A DNA stretch of 64,000 nt from Daphnia carinata. Its lineage: Eukaryota; Arthropoda; Branchiopoda; Diplostraca; Daphniidae. The stretch's first letter is position 1, and every line of letters begins with the position of its first letter. The position numbers were made by a program, and so were the translations under genes. This document shows positions 25,501-37,700 of the stretch, piece after piece. The stretch is taken from assembly GCF_022539665.2 (NCBI RefSeq), contig NC_081333.1, positions 9,670,971 to 9,734,970 of the forward strand, read 5' to 3'. The notes under the pieces were generated by a model, which saw nothing but the letters and a program-made list of their open reading frames with translations, did not search any database and was not told the DNA's origin.

Positions 25501-26734
25501 ACATTTGGCTAGGTATTTGTAATAAATATAAAATGAAACATCAGCCAACATAATTTGCTGTGAAAATATTTCCCATCAGGTGTCGTCTACGGGTACAAAG
25601 GGCTATTGCTTATTTTTGGTTTATTTCTCGCCTATGAAACACGTAGCATGAAAGGTAAAAAATCAGGCTGTAAATAGCAAAACATGATCAGCCGTCTTAT
25701 TGTTGTAATTATTTTTCCAGTCCGCTCCATTAATGATTCTCGCTACGTCGGCATGTCGATTTACAACGTCGTCGTCCTCTGCTTGATTACGGCTCCGGTT
25801 AGTCTGGTTATTTCCTCGCAGGCGGACGCTAGTTTCGCGTTTGTAACAGCTGCATTGGCGTTCTGTTGCTTCATTTCAATGGCACTCATCTTCGTACCCA
25901 AAGTACTTCATTGACACCATTTGCTTTGGTTTGAAATCTAATACCACATTTTCATCAGGTGGTCGAAGTGGTGCGGAATCCGGACAGACCGGGAGACGGC
26001 GATGACGAGACGGATCAAACAGTTTCCAAGGAGGAGGAAGAACGCTACCGAAAACTGCAGCAAGAAAATGAACAGCTTCAGCAGCTGATTGCATCCCGTG
26101 AACACAAGCTCAAGCTGCTCAATCAGCGACTGCTTGAGCGGAACGCGTCCGTCAATGTCAATGGAGTCACGCCAAGTCCCATCGTTAGCACCGCGAACAA
26201 CACAACCGTCTCCACTCCGCCCATGAGTGGATCAACGCGAACTACAACTATCCATCTTCCTCCAGCCAAGAAAAATAGGTTGATTATTGAATTAAGAAAC
26301 AAAAGGGCTTATTTTTTCTTTCTTTTTCACTATAACTTGTTTTGTCTTTTTTATCAATGTTATTTAGTGAGGTTAGATTTTCTACCTCCTCCATGGAAAT
26401 GCTACCTAACAAGACGCGAGTGGGAGTCGGGATAATGAAGATACATTGTACGGAAACAATCGTGACGGATACGGCTTCGTCAGCCACGCCTACGACGTTG
26501 GTGTTCAACGAGCAAGTCGTGGATGGTAGTGGAGATGATCAGGAAGAATACGAGGAAGAATGCGTGGCTGGTGTTGAATTGATTGAGAAAATCACGGATA
26601 GTCCCATGTTCCAAAGTAACGACCTTTTCTTTCTTCTTTCAATAGATTTTTTTTCTATTCATGGTTGATTGATCTCTTTCTTGTTTCGGACAGGAGGAGG
26701 AGCGGCACGTAGTCCAGAAGAATCTTATTTATGA
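22544..26734 (+). CDS. GABA-B-R1: Metabotropic GABA-B receptor subunit 1
   Basis: Class C GPCR subunit that binds GABA; it works as an obligate heterodimer with subunit 2 at synapses. Eighteen exons: 22544-22687, 22751-22849, 22927-23061, 23139-23309, 23379-23486, 23556-23813, 23880-24009, 24276-24403, 24473-24650, 24723-24837, 24916-25125, 25191-25266, 25326-25512, 25580-25654, 25721-25902, 25959-26278, 26368-26615 and 26694-26734 (934 residues). A signal peptide ([17 protein letters not shown]) precedes the Venus-flytrap domain with [20 protein letters not shown] and [16 protein letters not shown], close to vertebrate GABBR1. Seven membrane spans start near [14 protein letters not shown] and include SMSIYN-type [18 protein letters not shown]. 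The cytoplasmic coiled coil ([19 protein letters not shown]) would mediate pairing with subunit 2. Introns 23487-23555 (GC-AG) and 23814-23879 are divisible by three and stop-free. Confidence 0.96.
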
Positions 26735-27283
26735 TTCTATCAGTTATTCCTCGCCGATGCCTGCGCCATTTGTTTTTCTCCTAGCCCTTCCGCTATCAAT
26801 TTGATTTCGTTTTTAATGTTAAATATTATTAGATTAAAATTAGTCTAGGACATTAGCTGTCTGAGGAGCAAAAAGATGTTTCGTGTTTTACGCTTTCCAT
26901 TTCACCATGTCCATTTTCCACGTCCACTGGAAAATTGTTTTTCGTCTTATTTAAAAGAAAATGAATTTAAACAATACTTTTCGTCGCCCGGTTTGGTGTT
27001 GTCTAATTCTCTATGTATATCAAGTGTTGTTAGGAACGCGAACCATTTCATCCATCCTATTGTGTGCGTACGCTCATCTCTCTTCTTGACTCTTGTAGCA
27101 GACAGCTATATATTATATCAATCATTTGTCTATTTACATAAAGTATAAAGAAGAATACACTTCGAGTTGTTAAAGTCATGCAATGCTTCCGTGTATTGTA
27201 TTACTTTAGTTACGAAAAAAGTTAATAAGAACACGTTCAACCAAGAAAGCAAACAGTCAAAGAACGACGAAAACGAATCGTAT
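26735..27283. other. Convergent 3' region of the GABA-B receptor and potassium-channel genes
   Basis: 549 bp between two facing stops, AT-rich, most likely 3' untranslated sequence of both. No gene or repeat recognised; the small open frames on either strand have no protein character. Confidence 0.5.
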
Positions 27284-30200
27284 TTATAAAGCATAGGTTT
27301 GTCCAGATTTGCCATTGCCAGAAGATACACAACAATCTTGACTTCTGAAGCTGACAATGTCCTGATGGGCCGGAGGCGGACTGCTGGCCACAATCACTGG
27401 CACTGTTGAGGTCGTTCATAGCAATAATTTAGGTAGCTTCCTTTCACGCAGAACTTAATGTACGTACCGTGAAGAGTCTTGGAATCTCCTCCTCCAGTGT
27501 TTACCCGTAGTAGTGGTCCAGGGATTTTGGATGTTACACCGCCAAGTGGAGCAACCACAACTGCTGGACTCTCAGAAGTTGAGCCATTCAGGTAACCTTT
27601 TTTTTTTAGATATGATTATCATTACTTAATAATGTAATCATTGAAATAAAAGAAGAAGAACAAACCGAGTCGATTAATGAAAGGTTGCGTCAATTTCGTA
27701 GTGCCAGCAGCAAAGCGACGCCCGATTCCATCCGCCCTGCTTTGCTGATTATTGCTGGTACGGTCGGGTATTCTCTGCTTCCTATTTCGTGGCTGCTCGA
27801 CGGGCAACACCCTTCGTCTCCGCTTTGGTAATTTCGACCTAGCCTGCGTGTGGCTGTAAAACATTGAGAAGTTGGAAACGATGACGGGCACGGGCAGCGA
27901 GATGGTGAGCACGCCAGCCAGAGCGCACAAGGCGCCAACAAACATCCCAGCATCTGCAAGAAACGTGAACGATATTCGCATTTGATTTTACGTTATTATG
28001 ATTTGCTCCTACATGTTTTGGGTGCCATATCTCCATAACCGACGGTAGTCATAGTTACGATAGCCCACCAAAGACCTTCGGGGATGCTCTACATTAGACC
28101 ATCGAAGCAAAAAAAAAAAAAACAAGTCAATCCAAATCATTTATTATTGCTGTGAATTGTTTACTTTGAAGTCGTTGTGTGGATTGGCCTGAAGTCGTTC
28201 GCCATAGTAGACGAGGCTGGCGAAGATGACGATGCCCAACATCAAGAAAAAGACGAGTAGCGTCAATTCTTTAGCAGACGCTTTGAACGTGTGAATCTCG
28301 TGTTGAAATAGAATACAACAAAGATTATTTAAATGTAAGTGTTGGTCAGTTTTATCTTTGACACTTACGAGGATTTTGAGACCTGGAGAATGTCGGGTCA
28401 GTTTAAACAAACGCAAAATGCGGATGATTGAGAAAAATTCGAGGATGTCCGCATTGTCGACATGATGGGCCAGTTCCTGTACGCCCGCACATCAAAACAC
28501 AAAGTGAGAGTAAGTCAACCGCCTAGCATTGCTACTTGATTATGTGTATCAGAGTGATTATTCTCAGTCAAGTATCATAAACGAAAAATTTCTCAAAATA
28601 AAACTGTACATGCAACTATTTGGTAATTTGCGTTTAATATTGATTATAATAGATTAGAGTTAATCGAATTTCTGGTCAAAAATTGCAAGTCAAACTTTTG
28701 TACGGGTTTAAAAAGTCGGGCTTAAAAAGTCGGGCTTATTTTTTTTTTATTTTTTTTTTTTTTTGCTAAAAATAAATATGTCAAATTATGCGGCATTACG
28801 ATACTAATTTAAACGTAAATTACGAAAATCTACTTCATTTTTACGTATGACTCGTAATTTCAGAATTTTTTCGTTTGAAAAATCCGATTTTGTTCATAGG
28901 TTATCAGAGTGATTACTATGCAAATAATGAATCGTCACATCTAATTTCGCCTGTAAGAGCATGTCGGTGTAGAAGGACAGAGTGGCCACTAGATCGATGA
29001 CGTTGACGGGCGACTGCAGGAACTCACACTTGTCCGGACTGAAATTTCAGACAAGAACGTGCATATAAGACAGTGAGACAACAAATTAATAGGTCAACCA
29101 TTCCCTGAATTAATATAAATGAAACAATGTACAGCAGGTAACCTCCTGGTTTTGTACGTATGCTGTATGTAGATTATAGTGTATGCATAACGCAATCCCG
29201 CATGCATCTTCATTAACGAAGGTGAACAGGTAAACACCATACCTGACAACGAACCGAATGGAAATCTCCAGCGTGAACCAGATATTGCAGACCTGCAATT
29301 AAAACCCCGCCGAGTCAATACTTTGTGTTGTTGCGCAAACAGAACAAGGAAAAACACGTATACCAGTTCAACGTAGAAGAAAGCCTCGTGCGGTTCTCCA
29401 ATAATCAGAGAGAAATCACGTTATTAGATTTATTGTTTGGCGAAGGACATTAAGCCATTGAATATTTACCAGTCTTAACCTTGTCCAGCAAGAAATAGGA
29501 TGAATTGCCCGGTCCGCTGACGGTAATATTGCGGAGAAAGGGCACTCGCATGCTCGGATGTGTTTTCAGACAAAACGAGAGGACCGAGACACAGATGAAG
29601 AAGACGGAAATGACTGCCACCCCCTTGAAATGGATTTTTTTTTTAATTTAATGATGGTAGTTACAAGTACACCTATTTTAACCATTATACGTAAATGTAT
29701 GTATAATAAATAAATTCACGACATTGCGAAAGGGAAGGATGTGTTCGTCGTAGTTAAGTTTTAGCTGACGTATGTGGGTCGTACAATGTTGCATCCATCT
29801 ACTGATTTACATACTGAATGTCATGCTTCCGTAGGCAGCCATAGGCATTATTAGATTTTTATGTGCGTTTGGGAATTCAGGGGTAATGCGACGCCTCGTT
29901 TTGCACTTTAGCCATTTCAATCATTGATTTTCAAAACTCTTGTATAGGGTTAGAGAGAAGTACCTGTGCGTAAAACTTGGAATTTCAGGTATTGGGAAAA
30001 CGAGACTTCGTGCTCTGTGAACGCAACGGGGATATTTACTCCCAAGTCACTTGGGTGTTCCCTTTGCATTTTGGCCATGGTTTTTCTTTTACGCCCACTA
30101 ATACGAAAAATCTGTCGGTATCGTGCTGACTTTATTGGAGAAAAGTACATAAAAAAAAAAGAAAAGTTTTTGGGTCGAAGTTTGTCAACTCTGTTTACTG

Positions 30201-33200
30201 TTTTGATCGTCACTAGTGGTTTTTCATCTTGCTCTTGTGCTGCTGCACATAAAAGGGAGAAACTCTATGACATCGGCCTTAAGTGCACGGGAAACCAAAA
30301 TAAGAAGATCGTATTGGTATCGCTGGGACTGTATGGGAAAGATGAAGTCCAATACAAAAACGTAAGTTTCCTTATTCCTTGAAATTCTTCCACAGAATGG
30401 AACGAATGAAAATCTATAAAATAAAATCCTGGATTGTATGCTGGCCTTCCAAAAGAGGAGGCTTCCAATCATTCACGATCCTGTGCCGCGAAAGGGAGTA
30501 TATATTACGTATTGTAACGCCCATTTTGCCAGTCTATAAACGTTAGGAAAAGCTCTCTTTTCTCTGGCTCTGTCCGATCTTGTATATTCTATAATTCTTG
30601 TTTATTCGGCCGTATTTTTCGAGAAAAGCTTCACTGCCATCTGGCTCTTCAGCGCATCTAACCGCCCCCTCTCGACCCAAACTTTTGATGCCGTTCGTCC
30701 TTTTACAACCAATCTGATCTTGAATTTGCCTCGTATTCTATAGAATAAAGGAGGAAGGAGAAAAAACCAATACAAAAGACTAGTCCATTTCATATGTGTT
30801 GGAGAATAAAAACAATATAAACAGACATTATGCAGTTTGGTTATTCACGCTCGACAAAGTCCGCCGCCCTTCGTTTGACAATCTCTACATGAACAGTACT
30901 CGAGCAAACCACGACATTTTTTTCATTGTCTTTCATACTTTAAAAAATTGTATTTTTCATCGTCTTTGGTACACGCTGCATCTGATTCACTGAAATATCG
31001 TCCATGTCTTTGTTTCCCTTTTTCTGTTTCATGATTTAAAAGTTTGGCATTCAAAATCCCGAAAATGGTGAGACGAAATTACGTAGGCGTCAAGCAAAAC
31101 GAAAGATTAAAATAAAAGGGATTTTCAAATTTATGTGAAGAAAAGGAAAGATAATGAAACGTGAAATGTCTCTGGATTATCCCTGTACTAATGGTCGATA
31201 ATTAGCTTTTCGTAACTTTTGCGTCCATGCAACGCAAAGAGGAAAATAAATCGCTTAAATGCAAGGGCTAGGCATTAGGCTTTTTTCTTCTATCCTCTAT
31301 CTATTATCGTAGTATTTTCGATCTCTCTTGGCATATTGCGTGCTCTCTGTCTGGTAAAAAATTGCATCGCATCACTTGCAATCGCTAATGAGGCGAGTGT
31401 CAGTAAAACGATTTGTCCTCAAAGTTACCACCAAAATCCTCTTCGTCACTGTCAACGCTACACGTCTATCGGAAATATCCTTCCATATTAATTCCTGCAC
31501 TTAGTAAAAAAAAAAAAAGAACGTCGTTTACAGACGAAAGGATGATGGAACGAACAAACAACAACTTATTTTAATTGCTTTTTTCATATGCGATAGAATG
31601 AGCAAATCACGACAGCTGCCTTTGAAGTCTCGTAGACGAAAATTTCTCAAAATCAAACTGTACATGCAACTATTTGGTAATCTGCGTTTAATATTGGTTA
31701 TCATAGATTAGGTTTAATCGAATTTCTGGTCAAAAATTGCAAGCCAAACTTTTGTACTAAAAGTCGGGCTTAAAAAGTCGGGCTTATTTTTTTTTTCGCT
31801 AAAAATAAATATGGCAAATTATGCAGCATTACGATACTGAATTAAACGTATATTACGATATCTACTTCATTTTTACGTATGACTCGTAATTTCAGAACTT
31901 TTCGTTTGAAAAGTTCAATTTTGTTTATGTGGGGTTTGAAGTGCAATTTCTAAGTGGCCATTAGACGGTAGCGCAGCATCTCCCTGAATTTGCTGATACG
32001 AATGGTTAACCTGAAAACAGAGGTTATTTATTTTAAAAAGCCAGTCAAACGACATTCCATAAAAAAAAGCAAGTTGTTGGATGCCACCCTTTCTTTTTAA
32101 CTTGATAGCCACTCTACCCGCTTTATTCGCACTACGGGGTGTGCGCCGGCGGTTAGAAATTGGTCGGTTTATTGATTGTCCACCATTATAGACGTAGCCC
32201 ACCAGTGCATCGAAATGAAAAGGGGTACGTACAAAAACGTGGGACGAAGACATTTGTAGTGATGTGTTTTTACCTTGGCCGGGAGAGATGAGTAGGGCTC
32301 GTCAAACAGCGACCATGTGGCTGGCTTGAATCGCTGCCATAAACCTTTTTTAGTAGAGAAAAATATATATATATTGGTAGTAATTTTAATATGTAGCAAT
32401 AAAAGGTTTCCTTTCTTCTTTCTTACTAAGGCGTCCGGCCAGGTAATCTTCTTCGTAGCCGAATTTTCTGGCAATCTCCTCTTCCGTTGGCTTCTCCGTT
32501 TCGATGTCCAGTTTGTCCAAAATGGCCAGTGTTTGCTATTATAGCAAGAAAAAAAGAATAAATTTAAATAATCCAATAGTGGACGCATTCGACCCCACTC
32601 CCGTTTGATTAAAAATCAAACTCGTGACATTTTCACTTCCCTTTTTTTTATGAAAAATGCGGTGCTGGTGAACTTGATCGAAATAATGTTTTTTCTATCA
32701 CTTTAGCTCACGACGGTTCTTCACGATCGATTCATATCACTTGGCTTGTCGTTTCCCCTCTGCTCAATTGAAAATAAATCGCCCCCCGGAAAATTATCCA
32801 ACTAGAAAACGGGAAATCCCGTTCCGTCTAGTTTCTCTTCTCAGTTGCACACTAGACAACCGCGACCATCTTATTTATTACTGCTGGACTCGGCTGTTCT
32901 TATAGAGTTAAAGGGACGGCTATACCGATCTATTTATTGTTTGATTTGAAGGCGTCTGAGAGGATTCATCATGGGGACGTGATGAAGGAAGGCCAAAGTG
33001 TTGGAAACGCGATCCCATGTAATATGTGTACATTTTACTTGTCAATATCACCACCCTATTTGCTGTGCACACTCCGTCCTAGGGAAGAAAGTTTTCGTGA
33101 TAACGAAACATTTGCCCTGGGCCTCGGGAAGTTGAATCGAAGCAGCCGCTCTCATTTTGGAGTTTTTGGATATTGAGAGAACATCAAGGATGTGGAGAAA

Positions 33201-34765
33201 TCAATAAAGAAAACTAAAAAGAGAAATGTTGGGCAGCACGTCTTCCTGTTTAGCAATCAACTCTCGATCTTGTTAACTTGCCCATTTCAAAGTTCTCGCA
33301 CTCCCTGCGTTTAGTCATTTTTCCCCTCAGCCTCTTATTACTCCTAACTCCATCATAAGAATCAACTAAAAAGCCCGTCCGGTAAAAGCTATTTTAAACA
33401 AATAAAAATACACCGAGGTTTCGTCTAATTTGTGGATAATGTCAGCCATGACGTCATCGTTATGCCAAAAAGATGCAAGTCTATTGTTAGGTGTTTCAGA
33501 AGTCAGGGAACGACGTGTATCACATGTCACTCAGTGGACTTCCGTATTTCTATGCATAGATTTAATTAAATCTGGCGTGGAATATTCCCTAGTCTAGTGC
33601 GGCATCTTTTGTTCCCCATCATCCGCTCGGATGGATCAATTTCATTTCGCTTGGTTTTGGCATGATTATTACAAGATAGCAAACCCAACAGCCCACGAGT
33701 TTCTATGTGTACCGTGTTCCTTGCTGGGCGTTAATAGCTTGTGTGTAGTGGCTACAAGTTAGTGCCGTGAATCAAAAACGAAGCCAATCTATTGTCGAAT
33801 AATGGTCTGGTCGGTTGAGTTTCGCCAATGCCTGATTGGTTTGGTACGCAGGGAATAGAAGCTCAGCAAAATGGACTGGATATTTTCATTGAAGATATGC
33901 TGCTATAAGTCATTCGTAATGTTAACGATCTAGCCAATCACACGATAACAGATGGTGAACAACACAAAAACTATTATCGCGTGGATAGACGCCTGACTGA
34001 AACTCTCCGATGACTACGTGTTAACATATGAATCATTCCTGCTCGAATTTAGAGAGTTTTTTTGTAGATTCTAAAGAAAGACGATCGATACAAAACGTTT
34101 ATAGAAACGGACAGAAAGAAATAAAGCTATAATTCATCGATTGTCACAAAAAGTTGCGAACTATTTTGAATTTCCCGCGCCGAAGATGAATACAGAAAAT
34201 TGTTTTCCCTTTCCAGTCGAATAACCTCCGACCAACTGTCTAACTTTTTGCTTTCTTTGAACATTATATAACGCATCGTTGCTCGGCCTTCGTATAATTG
34301 AATGCTGCATGGAAGTCACGTTTTCTGTGTATGTCTACTGATTTGTCGTGTTACGAGTTCGACGCACTTTGAATTTATTTCTATGTTGGCATTCGATGTC
34401 GATTTCATATTCTAAGAAAGAAAAAAGGATACCTGCGTGTCGCGGTGGACGGTGTAAGTCATCCAGCAACAGGGCTCGACTTGATTGGAGTCGAGTCCCC
34501 AAAATTCGAGCTCCTCCTCGAAGAGTGGCCCGCAAACATGCGACGGGTAGTGGAGCTTGCCGGTGCGGTAATAGTTGAGGATCTGCGAGAAGACGCCCGG
34601 ATGCCGGTCGAAAAAGTATTCGTTAAGGATCGGGTCATAGTTGACGAGGGCTTCGGTCAGCCTCGACAATCTTGTGGCCGGGATCTTTTTCAAAGTCGTC
34701 TTGTACGTCTCGAATCGGATTCCGCCCACGTTCAGCACGATCCGGTTCTCGCCGTCCATTGCCAT
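27284..34765 (-). CDS. Shaw: Shaw-type (Kv3) voltage-gated potassium channel
   Basis: Alpha subunit of a voltage-gated K+ channel. Thirteen exons, right to left: 34433-34765, 32427-32535, 32274-32344, 29470-29623, 29364-29395, 29243-29292, 28951-29038, 28369-28476, 28165-28296, 28013-28088, 27666-27953, 27468-27596 and 27284-27402 (562 residues). The T1 tetramerisation domain is first ([40 protein letters not shown]). S1 begins [17 protein letters not shown]4 is [20 protein letters not shown] with regularly spaced Arg/Lys. The pore has [13 protein letters not shown], and S6 ends in [20 protein letters not shown], then [13 protein letters not shown]. One exon is only 32 bp. The start is the first ATG after an in-frame TAG (34765); a GTG five codons... 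upstream extension is not needed. Insects have two Shaw-class genes (Shaw, Shawl), and the S3-S4 loop ending NADILEFFS may favour the latter, so the symbol is family-level. Confidence 0.92.
28561..28901. mobile_element. Dispersed repeat, copy 1, flanked by a 14-bp direct repeat
   Basis: A roughly 340-bp AT-rich segment in a potassium-channel intron closely resembles 31629-31933. Shared blocks include CTGTACATGCAACTATTTGG, TCGAATTTCTGGTCAAAAAT, AAAAAGTCGGGCTTA and TACTTCATTTTTACGTATGA. TATCAGAGTGATTA occurs on both sides (28547-28560 and 28902-28915), as expected for a target-site duplication. An internal T-rich run of more than 25 bases lies near 28740-28765. No coding capacity, so it would be non-autonomous. 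Confidence 0.7.
29624..32273 (-). other. Large intron of the potassium-channel gene
   Basis: A 2.65-kb intron, far above the 60-75 bp usual in this window. Apart from repeat copy 2 and poly-A/T tracts (for example near 31507), I see nothing specific. Open frames at 29966-30382 and 30602-30793 have no family features. Larger introns in channel genes often carry regulatory elements; that is inference only. Confidence 0.45.
31629..31933. mobile_element. Dispersed repeat, copy 2
   Basis: Same orientation and order of blocks as copy 1, with scattered substitutions and small length changes; for example the T-run is shorter (about 9). TTTGAAGT flanks it (31621-31628 and 31934-31941), a possible 8-bp duplication. 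It lies in the 2.65-kb intron of the same channel gene, about 3 kb from copy 1. No coding capacity. Confidence 0.68.
32536..34432 (-). other. First large intron of the potassium-channel gene
   Basis: A 1.9-kb intron separating the T1-domain exon from the rest. It contains a perfect palindromic CRE, TGACGTCA, at 33449-33456. No coding exon was found between 32535 and 34433, since the frame joins directly across DTQ|QTLAILD. Confidence 0.5.
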
Positions 34766-37700
34766 AATTTCATCCACTCGGTCGAGTGCCTATACGCTGA
34801 TATTCACAAAAATATACAACACGTTTAATTGAAAAATGATTGTTTTGAAATGCCTCAAGTTGAACACATTTATTTATTTTATTTTTGACAAAAAAAAAAA
34901 AATAATCGTTGGAAACTATGCCCTCCGTCCGAGGGGCACTGATTGCTCTACTTTGATCGTCTGATGTATAGGGGACGTGTAATTCGTACAGGAAATTTCG
35001 TCCTACAAAATTATATTGTTTTTTATACTCTATATTCTTCCGCAACAATCAACTTGTAACAATGTTATCGACAAAAAAAAAGAAATGATTCGTTTTTGTT
35101 TCATAGTGGAGCTTATCCTTGTTTGGTTGTTTTCGATTGACGGGAGAAAATAATAAGACTGGCTTCGAAAACGATCGGACATGGCAAATTGGTCTAAGAG
35201 ATTTTCTTGTTTGAATCTCTCGTTTGCCGTACCCTATCCTGAAATAATAGACGTACAACCAAGGAAAGAAGTCTGTTTTCATACGAAACTGCAGCTTTGT
35301 ATATACGAGGCCCGTTTTCTTAGCATTTCGGATAAGGGGCGCTCTTTGACGATAGCATAATGAATGTATTTCTTTTGTAATGTTTTAACCTACAGTATAT
35401 AGATGTATACGTGTAGACGTATCGATCGATGTTCAATGTCGAGTGGTTGCTGAAAAAAGCCTTTAGGTCTTTATGTATATACGGAATGTATATTAGTTGG
35501 GTGTTCTTTTCAAATGGGCCGTTAAATCGAATAACTTTCTTTTGGGTATTATATAAGAGAGAGGAGCCAAGGATCATTGAATATAAAAGCGATGGTGGGT
35601 AGAACGCATCATTTTTTTTCTTGCTTCTTATCACACGTACATATATCAGCATATAAACTTCTTTTTAACGTTCAATTTTTTTTTTTCGATTGAAATATCT
35701 CGAACAACCCGCCACTGACTTTACCATTACTTACCGAGTGGGGAAAAAAAATTTATCTCTTTTTTCGAGGTGCTATATAAACGAAAAAAAAAGATGGCCT
35801 ACATGTTGTATGGCAAGGCAAACGTGAAATATCTCCAGCTGTTAGGATATGAAAAAGACTATGAGAAATGGGATCACACCATCCATGGGTAGAGCCTTTA
35901 AAAATAATAGAGAAAGCATCGTCATCCAATGGACGGTGAATGCATCCAAACGATAAGCTTCCAAGATTTATGTGCCACATCCAATTGAACTGCACTTAAG
36001 TAAAAAACAAGTTGCAAATGTTTCTAAATAACTGTTACTTAAAAACCTTTATGCCTACAAAACAGTTAGGTTGGTATAATTGGGTTGACCAATTAAAGGA
36101 ATCATTAAGCAGCGATGATGATTGCGAGTAGCTAACAAAGACCAGTATTTGTTCCACCATATAATAGACAGACATGTATGGCTTTTGCCCGCCTCCTTAT
36201 AGCTTATACTCAGTAGGCAGCTCATTTAGACAAAAAAAATTATTTAATTAAATGAGGCTGTATGGATGCAGCCTAGGCATCTTACTGCTCCGTGAATATA
36301 TAGGCTACAAAGTATCAAAATGATATTATTAGCGGTAGTCCCTCTGGTAGCATTACCCGTCATTTTAGACGTGCGGTTTACGTGTCTGATACAGAAGCTT
36401 TTAGCCGAGGCAATTATTCGAGAATACCATGGAACGTGTATGGTAGTAAGATCTATGTATGATGCGCGAAGCCTTTAGCTGTAGTGACTAGACGGTATTT
36501 ACTCCCCCATATAATGCAGGAAAAGAAGGCGAGGCTTCCTTAATTAATTCAATTCAACTGATGGGTATCCAGGAGATTAGACAGAGCTACGAATCAAAGG
36601 GAGTCTTCGATAACCCATCCATTTTCTCCACGAGTTTTTGGTATTTGGTTGGATAAGCGCGGCGAAACTATGGTGCTGTACATTAGGCATGGAAGCTAAC
36701 ACAAATTTCAACAATATCATTACTACGAATGAATAGAGCTGATGTTATTGTCAAAACGCAGAGAGCTTCTGAGTTATAAAGAAGGATTCCTTGCGACAAG
36801 ATCAAGCAGGATGTAAAATATCAGCGAAAAGTTGAACAGCGTCAGCATACAGATGCGGGGAAAGAATGTGCAAGAGACATATTTGTATTATGACGTGTTT
36901 GTCTACCCAATTTTTAGCTAGCGGCAGCGTTTTCGGTAAACCCATGCAGCAATAACTTTCAGCCAACACAATATAAAAAAGTTCACATGTAAGAAATGAG
37001 TGGATGGGCCCTTGACAGGAAAACATTTAAACTCCAACACATAGCGATGCAATCAACTGAACTATTCATGTGTCTCATACATTATAGATTTTCAGGAACT
37101 CAACTTCTAATAACGTTAGCTCGCTTACTCGTGTAGATGTGAAACAAGTCCCGAAAATCTTGCCGACCAAAGTCCCGGACGAAGAATCGTTAGCTGATCG
37201 CTTTGTTGAATATAACAGTTTTAATCAAAGCTCCACTGAAGGAACACACAGATGGCTGCTGAGAAGACGGATCGAACAAATATCAAGATAAAAGTCATCC
37301 CGATGATTCACCGGTTTCTCTTCGATCCAGCGGCAGAAACGCGTCAAAAACAAATCAAACGAAACAAATATTTTCTCCTTTGTTTTCATAGCACTATCGT
37401 CTGTCAATATATAGATATAAAAAAGATAACAGTGCACTTGGTGTGCGTGTGTTCACCGCCCCTATATTTTCTATAAATGAAACAAACAGTGGAAGAGAAG
37501 TTACGTTGGATATAGTGGGAAAAAGGATCCATCGATGACCAACTCTTCAATCCTCGTCATGTTTATATATATATTTACCAACCGGAATTGATCTTTTTTC
37601 TATTTACAGTTGGCTGATTTCGGAGAGACGCACGGCGCACGAAGGAAATGAACGAGCAGCAGAAAATACAAAGCGTACATAGCCAACCAATTTTTTTTTC

